64,000 nucleotides of DNA from Paenibacillus foliorum (GTDB lineage Bacteria; Bacillota; Bacilli; Paenibacillales; NBRC-103111), in the NCBI RefSeq assembly GCF_013141765.1, contig NZ_WHOD01000049.1:248001-312000 (forward strand). Direction: 5' to 3'. The position numbers and the translations under genes were made by a program. Position 1 is the stretch's first letter; each line of letters opens with the position of its first letter. Positions 1 to 8,152 of the stretch are shown one piece after another. The notes beneath the pieces are model-generated. The model was not told the DNA's origin, did not search any database, and saw nothing but the letters and a program-made list of their open reading frames with translations.

Positions 1-599
1 AAGCTTCCTACAGCCACTTGGGTCATGAGCTTGTTCTCAAGAGCAAGCGTGATGTAGCCCTTTGCCCAGTCATCCACAGTGCTGTCAGCACTCGGCTTAA
101 CTCCAGCCTCCTTCCACTTGAGTCCGCGAATCAAGAAAGCCGCCAATTCCTGTCTGGTTACGGTACCAGAAGGATTGTACTGCTTGCCTTCCTCGTCGAC
201 ACCGTTGGTGAGTCCAGCTGCTTTTAAAGCCTCGATAAAAGGAAGCGCATAGCCGTTAGCCGGATCATCCGAGCGCACATCCGTAAACGAGCTTTTCGTG
301 AGTGCCTTATTGATAGGTAATGAAAAAATAATAGCTGCAACCTTGGCAAACTGGGCGCGGTTCATTTTGTCGTCCACACCAAATGTAGTATCGGAGACTC
401 CATCAAAAACGCTATCTCGAAGCAATGCATCGAACTTGTCCTTCTCCTCTTGCGGGAGACTCTTCAAATCCTTGAAATCCTCTGATTTCTTAACCATCGA
501 AGCCTGTTTGGCAGGAACGTCTGTATTTTCAGCAAGAGCAGCAGGGCTTAAAGATACGGCAACAAGAACCACAGATAATAGTGAAGATAACCACTTCAT
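1..599 (-). CDS. SLH-domain surface protein, N-terminal part (runs off the window)
   Basis: About 199 codons are visible; the 3' end lies beyond base 1. The start at 599 is preceded by AGGAGTG. Residues 1-23 form a signal peptide ending in the ALA type cleavage motif. Two SLH-like repeats follow: one around residues 63-120 (FDGVSDTTFGVDDKMNRAQF) and one around 105-165 with the typical NPSGTVTRQELAAFLIRG stretch, then the start of a third. SLH modules bind pyruvylated secondary cell wall polymer, so the protein should be anchored outside the membrane. What it carries beyond the SLH part cannot be seen. Confidence 0.85.
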   Translation of the reverse strand, partial: MKWLSSLLSVVLVAVSLSPAALAENTDVPAKQASMVKKSEDFKDLKSLPQEEKDKFDALLRDSVFDGVSDTTFGVDDKMNRAQFAKVAAIIFSLPINKALTKSSFTDVRSDDPANGYALPFIEALKAAGLTNGVDEEGKQYNPSGTVTRQELAAFLIRGLKWKEAGVKPSADSTVDDWAKGYITLALENKLMTQVAVGS

Positions 600-805
600 T
601 ACACATTCACACTCCTATTCAAAATTTAAACTGTTTTCGATTAAGGTTAAGTCCCTACCAATTAGGTAAGCTTGATCAACGGTAAAGTGTAAGCCAGCCT
701 CCTTCTCCTATATATTTTCTAGCACATTCTTATTCGTACACTCGTACGCCTTACACATTCTGAAAAGTTCACATTAACCATTATACGTTTAAAAACAATA
801 GGTAC

Positions 806-819
806 TATAAGCGCTTTCA
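806..819 (-). promoter_or_regulatory. cre-like CcpA operator
   Basis: Read on the minus strand the site is TGAAAGCGCTTATA, one base off the catabolite-responsive element consensus and largely palindromic. It lies about 210 bp upstream of the partial SLH gene, far for a classic promoter operator. Carbon control of that gene is an inference. Confidence 0.4.
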
Positions 820-862
820 TTCAAGTTATTAGGTTGATGCTATCTTTATCGCGCCTACTATG

Positions 863-891
863 GAAAAAACGAAGAGCGCCGATCACGGCGC
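863..891 (-). terminator. Rho-independent terminator after relP and the creatininase scrap
   Basis: On the minus strand GCGCCG-TGAT-CGGCGC is followed by a T-rich run. It closes the transcript carrying relP and the broken gene at 900-1152. Confidence 0.75.
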
Positions 892-899
892 CCTTGCTG

Positions 900-1152
900 T
901 TACTCCTTATGAAAAGGCTTGAGTTCACTTAATACCGCTAATAAACGATACTTTTGGACAATTTGCTCAATAGCTGCTTTCCCAGAGCTTCTGGCCTAAT
1001 TGGGCCGAGGCATAGGTTGGATCCCCAATCACACCATCCCCAGAATAATTGACAAAATCCAGATCAGGATCATTCCAATCAGGCATATGCACTAATAGGC
1101 CTCTTGTTTGGAGGATACGAGTACTTTTATTTGTCCAACTTGTTGTTTCCAT
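900..1152 (-). pseudogene. C-terminal scrap of a creatininase-family amidohydrolase, frameshifted
   Basis: The frame overlapping the end of relP reads RGLLVHMPDWNDPDLDFV then a GVIGDPTYASAQLGQKLWE stretch, which resembles the C-terminal GVxGDPxxA...G region of creatininase/creatinine amidohydrolase proteins. The frame stops after LWESSY, but shifting by one base at about 977 continues as AAIEQIVQKYRLLAVL and ends at 900. The N-terminal metal-binding part is absent and the fragment starts inside relP, so no functional enzyme is made. The family assignment rests on a short motif only. Confidence 0.45.
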
Positions 1153-1894
1153 TATCTATGAGCTCCAACAGCCCCTTCGGGAGCGCAAACTGTTGATTAT
1201 TAATAATGATTCGATTCAAGGCTTCATCGGACATCTCCGCTTGTTCTTCTTTGATCTCCTCTATTTCCTTATGAAGGCGTTCCATTTGCTTGTCCAAAGC
1301 AGACGCAGCATTCGCAGCTTCTTTTAATTCTTCTAGAAGCCTTGCGGGTACGGTTTGCTTGCTAAGGTTGTACTTGTAATAAATTTTATGCTCTAGGCTT
1401 GCCCAGAAATCCATCGCAATCGTTCGAATCTGAACCTCCATGCATACTCGTTCTTGTCGGTCAGACATAAAGACCGGCACCTCGATCAGCAAATGAAGGC
1501 TTTGATAACCATTTGGCTTTGGATTCTTAATATAGTCCTTTTCTTCCAGGACATTAAGGTCGCTCTGATTCTTTAGCAGCTCGCTGATCACGTAAATATC
1601 CGAGATAAACGAACAAGTAATTCGTAATCCAGCTATATCCTTAATATGGTTTCTAATGCTGGGGAACGAAATGTCCCCTCCCTTTCTATAAAGCTTGTTC
1701 AGAATACTTTCCGGAGACTTTAAGCGAGACTTGGTGTGCTCTATGGGATTGTATTCATGGAGAAATTGGAATTCCTCCACCAGAATCTCAATTCTTGTTT
1801 CCATTTCATCCAACGCGAATTTATACATCATCATGAATCGGGTTATTTCATTTTTAAATTGCTTGATTTGATTTATTGGAAGTTGGATCATCAT
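1127..1894 (-). CDS. relP: Small alarmone synthetase, RelP/YwaC type
   Basis: The 255-residue protein is a single-domain (p)ppGpp synthetase that transfers pyrophosphate from ATP to GDP or GTP; it lacks the hydrolase, TGS and ACT domains of long Rel proteins. Recognisable synthetase blocks are NPIEHTKSRLKSPESILNKL, DIAGLRITCSFISDIY, KPNGYQSLHLLIEVPV and EVQIRTIAMDFWASLEHKI. These match YwaC (RelP) more closely than YjbM (RelQ). I chose the ATG at 1894 because AGGAAGGA sits 6-7 bases upstream; an upstream in-frame ATG at 1951 has no such site. The C-terminal tail (EEIKEEQAEM region) is long and charged and may be a coiled coil. It is probably monocistronic and stress-controlled; no operator is evident. 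Confidence 0.9.
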   Translation of the reverse strand: MMIQLPINQIKQFKNEITRFMMMYKFALDEMETRIEILVEEFQFLHEYNPIEHTKSRLKSPESILNKLYRKGGDISFPSIRNHIKDIAGLRITCSFISDIYVISELLKNQSDLNVLEEKDYIKNPKPNGYQSLHLLIEVPVFMSDRQERVCMEVQIRTIAMDFWASLEHKIYYKYNLSKQTVPARLLEELKEAANAASALDKQMERLHKEIEEIKEEQAEMSDEALNRIIINNQQFALPKGLLELIDNGNNKLDK

Positions 1895-2077
1895 TTGGGT
1901 TCCTTCCTGACTGAATTCCATATTTTCTTCAATTAGCAATATTTTTAACACTCGTCTTTAGTTTAAAGTACTTGAGCAGTTTGATGCAAATCCTGCCGAT
2001 TATAGCCGACTCGATACTGATATGACAAGCCCCTCCTGTAAAAGACAATTCTCTATCTATCGATAGTCATTAAGAAA

Positions 2078-2111
2078 AGACCATCCTAAGCCTTCGTGGC
2101 AAGAATGGTCT
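2078..2111 (-). terminator. Hairpin terminator downstream of pspC
   Basis: AGACCAT and ATGGTCT arms enclose an inner GCC-TTCGT-GGC stem, flanked by A-rich sequence on the left and T/C-rich sequence on the right. It could act in either direction. Confidence 0.5.
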
Positions 2112-2167
2112 TTCTCTTTGTGCTGTGCAATCCCCCTCTATTAAGCACTCTACGTGCGGAGATCTGA

Positions 2168-2267
2168 TGTGGATATCTCTAACTGTGGATATGTTGGCAA
2201 CCCTCTTGGAACTTATGCACAATAAGGTTTTTGGCGCTGTGCATACTGTGCATAATTCTGTGGATAT
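2168..2267. promoter_or_regulatory. Cluster of six DnaA-box-like 9-mers
   Basis: Two sites match TTATNCACA exactly: TTATGCACA at 2213-2221 and, inverted, TGTGCATAA at 2247-2255. Four more differ by one base: TGTGGATAT at 2168, 2184 and 2259, and TGTGCATAC at 2238. No dnaA, dnaN or AT-rich unwinding element is nearby, so this is not a standard oriC. A DnaA-titration or control cluster is the likeliest role if it is real. Confidence 0.5.
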
Positions 2268-2359
2268 ATTAATGATGTGACACGTTTTTCGCAGTCTTGT
2301 AAGCTGTTCCTCAATAGGGACCTTACGTGCTGCAGCCGCGGCAGAATTTATTATTGGAA

Positions 2360-2569
2360 TTAGATTGAATGATAGGACTGTACATAGGATTGTTTAGGGA
2401 TAAACAAGCTTGCGATGAAATATACAAACACGGTTGTTCCGAAACTGCATAAACCCGCAATAATCATCATCAACCTTACAAGAGTTGGACTAATTCCAAG
2501 AAATTCTGCTAGTCCTCCGCATAATCCGGTTAATCTCCTATTTGAAGTAGAACGCTGCAATTTATTCAT
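2360..2569 (-). CDS. PspC-domain small membrane protein
   Basis: This 69-residue protein is nearly one PspC domain: a basic start (MNKLQRSTSNRRLTGLCGG), the typical GLAEFLGISPTLVRLM stretch, and one hydrophobic segment at about residues 33-58. PspC family members sit in the cytoplasmic membrane and are linked to envelope stress. AAGGAG is spaced 8-9 bases from the ATG. The length is normal for stand-alone Bacillota PspC proteins. It stands alone between relP and the divergent agr-like operon. Confidence 0.9.
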   Translation of the reverse strand: MNKLQRSTSNRRLTGLCGGLAEFLGISPTLVRLMMIIAGLCSFGTTVFVYFIASLFIPKQSYVQSYHSI

Positions 2570-2964
2570 TTGAACCTGCTCCTTTTTATATATGTTCTAT
2601 TGAACTAATGTTCAGTTCATTGTTTAAAATGTTTTTCTTGTTTTTATTGTAGTATTTATATGACGCTCGTAAAACAGACCGATGGCGGTTTTGTACCCTA
2701 GACCCCAGACGGGGGAGTACACAATCTCAGGTCGAGTTAAGGCTGTTTAAGGCATCTTCGGCTTATTACCCAGTCTTACAGCACAGATTCCGCTCATTTG
2801 CGAAGCTCAGCTAATCCATTAGTTGGTAAATATGCGTTACGAATAGGATTCCGACTACAAATAAGGACAATATCCCTATATAAAACAGTAAATTTTCACT
2901 AGTGAATTTTGTCGAATATGATATATTAGTAGTATATTTATTCCTATAAGGAGGGCGAATTTGT
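2570..2964. other. Intergenic region between pspC and the agr-like operon
   Basis: No gene seen. It holds the pspC promoter region on the right flank of that gene and, closer to the agr-like operon, a 12-bp perfect palindrome TTCACTAGTGAA at 2895-2906 just upstream of a possible TTGTCG...TATATT promoter. The palindrome could be a regulator site but nothing in the window identifies a partner. Confidence 0.4.
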
Positions 2965-3663
2965 GTGAATGTCACTATAAATATCTTTTTTTCATTTATA
3001 GAATTTCTTGCAGGCATTACTTTTGTTAACGCTTTATTCCGTATTCCCAGATACCTAGATCCCAGAAGAATAAAAGCCTTAAGCATCTCACTTATTAGCG
3101 CCTGTATTTCAGGTTATATAAATACCTTCTGGCAGAATCCGCTAGCAAGTATTTTTGTGATTATTCTTCTTTGGATCATAGCCTTTGCTGTCATCTATCA
3201 AATTACGATATGGATAAGCATACTGATCGGCATACTTTCAGCAATGGTTGGGGTAGGATTAGAGTTTGCTGCTTTTTTAGTCGGGGACCTGCTTCAAGGA
3301 TTAACTAATCATTCCATTTCCGATACAGAAAGGAATATTTATCTACTAGGTGTATCAGCCATAATTTTTCTTGTTGCCTACTTCTTAGAAAGCAGGAAAT
3401 TAGGACTAGTCATACCCAAGATGTTCTCGAAACCTACATATAATAAGCAATTTTTGCTTCTTTCCTTCTTATTACTAACCGGATTGCTTATATTAATCAT
3501 TACTAGCACTATGTATTCTACAAAAGTTGGAATTCTTCATATAATTATAGCAATAACACTTGTAATTACTTCCTATATTGTTGTATATTTTTCCTATAGC
3601 TATAATAGAAAAGTCCTAAATGATAAATATAAACGTTTAGGAGATAACCATGAACATTATTGA
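2965..3663 (+). CDS. Polytopic membrane protein, AgrC sensor-like, without a kinase domain
   Basis: The 232-residue protein has about six to seven hydrophobic segments spread over its whole length and ends in a short basic tail. Placement directly before agrB and agrD, the size, and the N-terminal look (short basic loops between helices, e.g. FRIPRYLDPRRIK) resemble the membrane sensor half of AgrC-type histidine kinases, but no dimerisation or ATPase domain follows. The start is GTG at 2965, with AGGAGG ten bases upstream. The 3' end overlaps agrB by 14 bases, which implies translational coupling. It could be a stand-alone peptide-binding receptor, an exporter, or an accessory protein; the AgrC link is inferred mainly from context. 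Confidence 0.55.
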   Translation: MNVTINIFFSFIEFLAGITFVNALFRIPRYLDPRRIKALSISLISACISGYINTFWQNPLASIFVIILLWIIAFAVIYQITIWISILIGILSAMVGVGLEFAAFLVGDLLQGLTNHSISDTERNIYLLGVSAIIFLVAYFLESRKLGLVIPKMFSKPTYNKQFLLLSFLLLTGLLILIITSTMYSTKVGILHIIIAITLVITSYIVVYFSYSYNRKVLNDKYKRLGDNHEHY

Positions 3664-4210
3664 TAAATTATCGCTCCGAATTGCTGAGTACTCCGTCAAG
3701 CACAATCCGAATTCATATTCATTAGAAGTTACCTCTTTCTCTTTTAAAATTTTTTTCAATATGGTTCTTACGATACTCTTTACACTATTAGTCAGCCTTT
3801 TTACAGGAGAACTAAGAACGGCAGTTATAGTCATTATCTCTATAATGCTCTTAAGAGTAGTAAGTGGTGGAGTCCACTTAGCATCAGGTCTGGGCTGTAG
3901 TATTTTGACTGCTGTCATTTTCTTAGTCCTAACGCATGTACATGTACAAGCTGTCCCAAGTGTCTTTATTGTTCTTCAGGGTCTTTCCGTTATATTCTTA
4001 TATCTCTACGCACCCAAAAATATTAAGCGTTTCTTCCGTTTACAACCACACAACTTTAGACATCTAAAGTGGGTTGCCATAGCAATGGTTTTACTGAGCT
4101 CATTTCTGTACTCATACACCATTGCACTAACATTCTTTTTTCAAGCTCTTTCGATCACCCCTGTATTCGAGAAACTGTTTGCATTCTTTGAGAGGAGGGA
4201 AAACTCATGA
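3650..4210 (+). CDS. agrB: AgrB-like propeptide cysteine protease
   Basis: AgrB is a membrane peptidase that cuts AgrD behind the signal core and helps close the ring and export the peptide. The 186 residues fit the family length. The catalytic pair is clear: His76 and Cys83 in GGVHLASGLGC have the same seven-residue spacing as H77/C84 in S. aureus AgrB. Hydrophobic segments follow at about 85-125 and 137-165. The gene overlaps its upstream neighbour and, through ATGA, the downstream agrD, so the three are one operon. No agrA or full-length agrC is present in the window. Confidence 0.9.
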   Translation: MNIIDKLSLRIAEYSVKHNPNSYSLEVTSFSFKIFFNMVLTILFTLLVSLFTGELRTAVIVIISIMLLRVVSGGVHLASGLGCSILTAVIFLVLTHVHVQAVPSVFIVLQGLSVIFLYLYAPKNIKRFFRLQPHNFRHLKWVAIAMVLLSSFLYSYTIALTFFFQALSITPVFEKLFAFFERRENS

Positions 4211-4341
4211 AAAAACTTATGTTGTCTTCGATTCACTTTGTAACGTTAGCAGTTGTATCTCTTGTTGGCATAGGAGTAAACAGCTGGAGCTATTATTCTC
4301 CTGAACTGCCTAAAGAACTTGAAGAGAAGTTTAGCAATTAG
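4207..4341 (+). CDS. agrD: AgrD-like autoinducer propeptide without cysteine
   Basis: The 44-residue peptide has an amphipathic/hydrophobic N-terminal half and the conserved acidic C-terminal recognition tail PELPKELEEK that AgrB proteins require. The start overlaps the agrB stop (ATGA). The core just before the tail reads VNSWSYYS. In usual AgrD a Cys stands five residues before the cut to form a thiolactone; this protein contains no Cys. If it cyclises, Ser26 or Ser28 must form a lactone, as the serine does in some Staphylococcus intermedius-group peptides. By tail alignment the classic Cys position would fall on Asn25 or Ser26. Confidence 0.85.
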   Translation: MKKLMLSSIHFVTLAVVSLVGIGVNSWSYYSPELPKELEEKFSN

Positions 4342-4403
4342 TACTTTTCATTAATTTACTCCATGATTCCGCATTCTTGATCTGGAACTTATGTTATACA
4401 AAA

Positions 4404-4447
4404 ATAACGCATCAATCCCACGGTGGGACTGATGCGTTATTTGCTAT
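4404..4447. terminator. Bidirectional terminator between agrD and modB
   Basis: A 17-bp stem (ATAACGCATCAATCCCA with one mismatch in its partner) and a 3-base loop separate the convergent operons. The minus strand has the better T-tract (TTATTTTTG), the plus strand a weak one. Confidence 0.85.
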
Positions 4448-4477
4448 GAAATCTCGATTTCTGAAGTTTGCCGCTCT

Positions 4478-5152
4478 CTAGCTCTCGGTTTTACGGTTTA
4501 CAATCAACAATAGTCCTAATGAGATGAGAATTATGGCTCCTGCCCAGTACCAAGCGAGAGTTTGGTTACCGGATTCAACAGCAATGTAGATGGCCGTAGG
4601 CAGTGTCTGGGTCTTATGAGGGATATTACCTGCTATCATAAGCGTCGCACCAAATTCGCCCAACCCGCGGGCAAATCCAAGAATGTAAGCTGCAGTAACA
4701 GAACGCCACGCCAAGGGCAAGGTTATATATCGCAAAACCTGCCACTCGCTTGCTCCCATGGACCGCCCTGCATCCTCCAAATATTTGTCAACTGAGGAGA
4801 GTCCTGTTTTCATCGTTTGGTACACTAGAGGAAACGCCACTACGATCGAAGCGATCACCGCAGCCCCCCATGTAAAAATGATAGACTGATTAAAGAAATT
4901 TTCCATTAGCTGCCCGATCCAGCTCTTTTTCCCGAAAATAACTAATAGGATAAATCCTACAACAGTTGGAGGCAATACCAGGGGCAAAAGGAAGGTAGTT
5001 TCTAATAGCGTTTTCCCTCTAAAACTCCTCCGTGACATCCCCCAAGCCAATATTCCACCAAACAAAAGGACAAATACGCTGGAAACGACCGCAACCTTTA
5101 ATGAAAGCAGAATAGGGGAAAAAAACTCATTCCAACTGATCGACTCCATCAT
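4478..5152 (-). CDS. modB: Molybdate ABC transporter permease
   Basis: The 224-residue permease has about five to six membrane segments and the cytoplasmic EAA loop EDAGRSMGASEWQVLRYITL followed by GLGEFGATLMIAG, typical of ModB/CysT-type permeases. It forms the membrane channel for ModA-delivered molybdate. It starts by TAATG overlap with modA, so the two are coupled. No modC ATPase gene follows, as in the B. subtilis yvgL-yvgM arrangement; a shared ATPase encoded elsewhere is inferred. Confidence 0.92.
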   Translation of the reverse strand: MMESISWNEFFSPILLSLKVAVVSSVFVLLFGGILAWGMSRRSFRGKTLLETTFLLPLVLPPTVVGFILLVIFGKKSWIGQLMENFFNQSIIFTWGAAVIASIVVAFPLVYQTMKTGLSSVDKYLEDAGRSMGASEWQVLRYITLPLAWRSVTAAYILGFARGLGEFGATLMIAGNIPHKTQTLPTAIYIAVESGNQTLAWYWAGAIILISLGLLLIVNRKTES

Positions 5153-6003
5153 TATTTCGGGGTAGAGAAGCCATATTTCACAAACACATCCTGCACTTCT
5201 TTGCTTTGTAGATACGTGTAGAAATCAGTGGCTTCCTTATTGTGCTTGGTTGATTTGACAATACCTCCCGGGTATTCAATGGGTGTATACAATTTGGGAT
5301 CCACACTAAAGGCTACTTTAACCTTTTTGGACGTCAGAGCATCCGTTTTATAAACAAATCCGGCTTCAGCATTCCCCGATTCTACATAAGTAAGCACTTG
5401 ACGCACATCTTTGCCTTGTACGATTTGGGGTTGAAGAGCATCCCATAGCTTGCTATTGGTCAGCGCCTCTTTGGCATAGCTGCCAGCAGGAACCGTCTGA
5501 GGCTCCCCCACTGCCAAATGCTTGATAGAGCCATTCGTTAAATCCTCTATTTTCTGAAGGGCTGATTTGCCATCATCCGGTATAACAACAACCAATTCAT
5601 TGATTAATAGATTTTTTTGCTGTGAAGCATCAATCAACTGCTTATCGATGAGGGTTTTCATATTTTTCGTAGCTGCCGATAAGAACAAGTCTGCCGGAGC
5701 TCCTTGCTCGATTTGCTGTTGCAGAGCACCTGAAGCTCCGAAGTTGAAATTCAGCTTAATTTGTTTGTTTTTACCCTCGTAGTTGGTTTGAATTTCTTTT
5801 AATGCATCGGTTAAGCTGGCTGCTGCCGAAATGGTAAGTTCCACTTTTTCAGCAGGTGCTGTTGACGTTGGTTGAGACACTTGCGCTGGTGGCGGGCTTG
5901 CTGGGGTCTGTACCTTTTGGCTAGCACATCCTGAAAACATTACGGAAGCAATAGAGAAAATTAACAAAACATAATTAAACCTAACATAACTGAACATATT
6001 CAC
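5152..6003 (-). CDS. modA: Molybdate-binding lipoprotein
   Basis: A lipoprotein signal ends in the lipobox FSGC (Cys around residue 26), followed by a Pro/Ala/Gln-rich tether to about residue 52. The rest is a ModA-type binding fold: LTISAAASLTDALKEI, NFNFGASGALQQQIEQGAPADLFLSA, and the later AVGEPQTVPAGSYAKEAL stretch, where Ser, Ala and Tyr residues contact the oxyanion. It hands molybdate, possibly tungstate, to ModB. The gene is divergent from the HTH/PBP regulator at 6167, with about 160 bp of shared control region. Confidence 0.93.
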   Translation of the reverse strand: MNMFSYVRFNYVLLIFSIASVMFSGCASQKVQTPASPPPAQVSQPTSTAPAEKVELTISAAASLTDALKEIQTNYEGKNKQIKLNFNFGASGALQQQIEQGAPADLFLSAATKNMKTLIDKQLIDASQQKNLLINELVVVIPDDGKSALQKIEDLTNGSIKHLAVGEPQTVPAGSYAKEALTNSKLWDALQPQIVQGKDVRQVLTYVESGNAEAGFVYKTDALTSKKVKVAFSVDPKLYTPIEYPGGIVKSTKHNKEATDFYTYLQSKEVQDVFVKYGFSTPK

Positions 6004-6166
6004 TCCACCATCCCCATAATGTATCTATTTAAATATAATTAGAACTAATTGGTATTTCACTATTATATAAAACTATATTCTTTTAGTAAACAATTTAGGA
6101 TTGAAAACCATAATTCATCAGCATATGATAGATGATAATGAACCTTAGCCCCTATGGAGGACTACA

Positions 6167-7111
6167 ATGACCGCTGACATATCTTACACGACTGAAGAAA
6201 TTTCCAAACTTCTAAAAATCTCCAAGCTTACCGTTTATGATCTCATTAAAAAAGGCGATCTACCCGCCTATCGTGTCGGCAAACAAATGCGTGTAGAGGC
6301 ATCGGATCTCGAAGCCTATAAATCTCGTGCCAAAAGCGGCCAAGTCTATGTGCCCAAGACTGATACAGCTGTACAGCAACAATCGTATGAAAACCTAAAT
6401 TCTAAACACTCCCTTGTTATTACAGGCCAAGACGTTAGCCTTGATATTCTAGCCAAACACATGGAGAGAAAAGTACCCCAATATAGGCCGCTCCGTTCTT
6501 ACGTTGGAAGTCTGGATAGCCTAATTTCCATGTATAAGGGTGAAGCCGATATTGTAAGTACTCACTTACTGGACGGTGACACCGGTGAATATAATCTTCC
6601 CTATATCCGCAAGCTGTTAATCGGTTCCTCTTATATCGTTGTAAACCTTGTGATAAGAAGAGCTGGCCTATATGTGGAGCAAGGAAATCCTAAGGAGCTA
6701 TATAGATGGGCTGATCTTAAAAAGCCTGGACTTCGGCTGTCAAACCGCGAAAAGGGTTCCGGCGCACGCGTTCTGCTCGATGAACAGCTCCGCCTTCATG
6801 GAATTCCACATCAACTGCTGCAAGGATATGAGCAAGAAGAGTCGAATCACATGGGCGTTGCGGGCAAGGTTGCTTCCGGTGAAGCGGATTTCGGGGTAGG
6901 TATTGAAAAAGCAGCTTATATGGTCGGTGGTGTCGACTTTATACCGCTTATTCAAGAGCGCTATGACCTTGTGATGTTAAAAAAACCAGAAAACCTCGAA
7001 TGGATTGGGAAGGTTAAAGACGTATTACAATCTGCTGCCTTCCATAATGAGCTGCGCCCTATTCAAGGCTATGACTTATCACAGACAGGACAGGTATTGT
7101 TCGAGACCTAA
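6167..7111 (+). CDS. YvgK-like regulator: excisionase-type HTH fused to a periplasmic-binding-like domain
   Basis: Residues 1-55 are a MerR/excisionase-type helix-turn-helix (TTEEISKLLKISKLTVYDLI, then the YRVGKQMRV wing). Residues from about 80 to 314 are a cytoplasmic binding-protein-like domain of the type found in molybdate-sensing regulators. The order regulator / modA / modB matches yvgK-yvgL-yvgM of B. subtilis. It probably senses molybdate or a molybdenum-cofactor form and controls the divergent modAB promoter. The binding site was not identified. Confidence 0.85.
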   Translation: MTADISYTTEEISKLLKISKLTVYDLIKKGDLPAYRVGKQMRVEASDLEAYKSRAKSGQVYVPKTDTAVQQQSYENLNSKHSLVITGQDVSLDILAKHMERKVPQYRPLRSYVGSLDSLISMYKGEADIVSTHLLDGDTGEYNLPYIRKLLIGSSYIVVNLVIRRAGLYVEQGNPKELYRWADLKKPGLRLSNREKGSGARVLLDEQLRLHGIPHQLLQGYEQEESNHMGVAGKVASGEADFGVGIEKAAYMVGGVDFIPLIQERYDLVMLKKPENLEWIGKVKDVLQSAAFHNELRPIQGYDLSQTGQVLFET

Positions 7112-7151
7112 TGCATGTCCGTAGCAGGCAGGATTTCAAGCAGACGCCAAA

Positions 7152-7190
7152 AAGCTAACTCGCTGTTAAAAGCAGGTTAGCTTATTCGTC
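7152..7190 (+). terminator. Terminator after the yvgK-like gene
   Basis: AAGCTAAC and GTTAGCTT arms with a 16-base loop are followed by a T-rich run. The U-tract is interrupted, so efficiency is uncertain. Confidence 0.55.
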
Positions 7191-7225
7191 TTTATTTCCA
7201 ATAGCTCTCCTCCCACTCCCTGCAT

Positions 7226-8038
7226 TCAGTTGAAGGAGTTTCGGAATTGCTCAGGCGTTAAGCCGACCGCTTTTACAAATGCTCTGTAAAATTGACTGAC
7301 GCTTGAGAATCCAAGGCTGAAGCTGATGTCCGTAATCGACATGCTTGATCTTTGCAGCTTCCGTCTGGCCTCGTCCATCCGCAATCGGAGCACATATTGA
7401 TACGGAGTCACACCAATTGCCGCTTTAAAGGAGCGGATAAAATGAAACCGACTTTGCAGTGCAATAGAAGCAAGCGTATGGATCTCTATTTCATCTGTGT
7501 AATGTGCATGGATATACTCCAGTGCCTTTCCCATATAAGGGTCGGTTCCGGGCAAGGAGGCTCGTTCGTTGGGATCGGTATAGCTATTGCTTTTGTGATT
7601 ACCGGATAATGCACCATATAAATAAGAAAGAATCTGTGACTCCATCTCTTCTTGGGCCAGCCGATCTGTCGGGTCGTAAGCCAGCAGAGTGCTCATCCAC
7701 TTACGGAACTTTTCACTCAGGAAGGAAGGGTCGAACTGCTGCCGGAGGGAAAATTCAATCTCTTCACGCCTGGTAAGCTCCTTCAGGCTGTTTTGGTTGA
7801 CTTTAAAGATCAGAACGCCAGACTGTACCCCGATCTCGAAATAATGCTGGTCCTGAGGATGCTGTACAAGCCCACTCCCGTCAACCAGCCTGTAATTTTT
7901 ATTTTCCTGCGTCAATAGACATGCGCCATGGATAGGGATGGTAATTTGGTACTCGTTCTCATGGGAATGCGGGAGGTTGATGAACTCCCCTTCAATGCGC
8001 CATAGTTCCAGCTGTGGCGTGGATATTTGAACGATCAT
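7226..8038 (-). CDS. AraC-family transcriptional regulator
   Basis: The 270-residue protein has an N-terminal cupin-like sensing half (HSHENEYQITIPIHG around 24-38) and a C-terminal pair of AraC helix-turn-helix motifs from about 168 (YIHAHYTDEIEIHTLASIA and RSSMSITDISFSLGFSSVSQ). GGGAG is 7 bases before the start. It is divergent from the Fsr-like transporter and probably controls it; the inducer is unknown. Confidence 0.9.
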   Translation of the reverse strand: MIVQISTPQLELWRIEGEFINLPHSHENEYQITIPIHGACLLTQENKNYRLVDGSGLVQHPQDQHYFEIGVQSGVLIFKVNQNSLKELTRREEIEFSLRQQFDPSFLSEKFRKWMSTLLAYDPTDRLAQEEMESQILSYLYGALSGNHKSNSYTDPNERASLPGTDPYMGKALEYIHAHYTDEIEIHTLASIALQSRFHFIRSFKAAIGVTPYQYVLRLRMDEARRKLQRSSMSITDISFSLGFSSVSQFYRAFVKAVGLTPEQFRNSFN

Positions 8039-8152
8039 ATGCTTTCTCCCTTTTCCATTATAGCAAAAATTGCGTTTTTTCAGAGCAATAATTGCGAAGA
8101 CAATTCACCCTCGGCTTCTATAAGATTGGAAGAAAAAGAAAGGGTGAAAGCC

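Larger units (their letters stand above)
1952..2359. other. Intergenic region between relP and pspC
   Basis: No convincing coding sequence. It holds a terminator-like hairpin at 2078-2111 and a cluster of DnaA-box-like 9-mers at 2168-2267, described separately. Confidence 0.6.

Noticed and set aside
2168..2267. Replication origin of a plasmid or the chromosome
   Set aside because: No replication gene, no clear AT-rich unwinding element and the rest of the window is ordinary chromosomal content.
2811..3086. Minus-strand 91-codon frame across the agr-like gene start
   Set aside because: It lies mostly antisense to the sensor-like membrane protein and has no family pattern.
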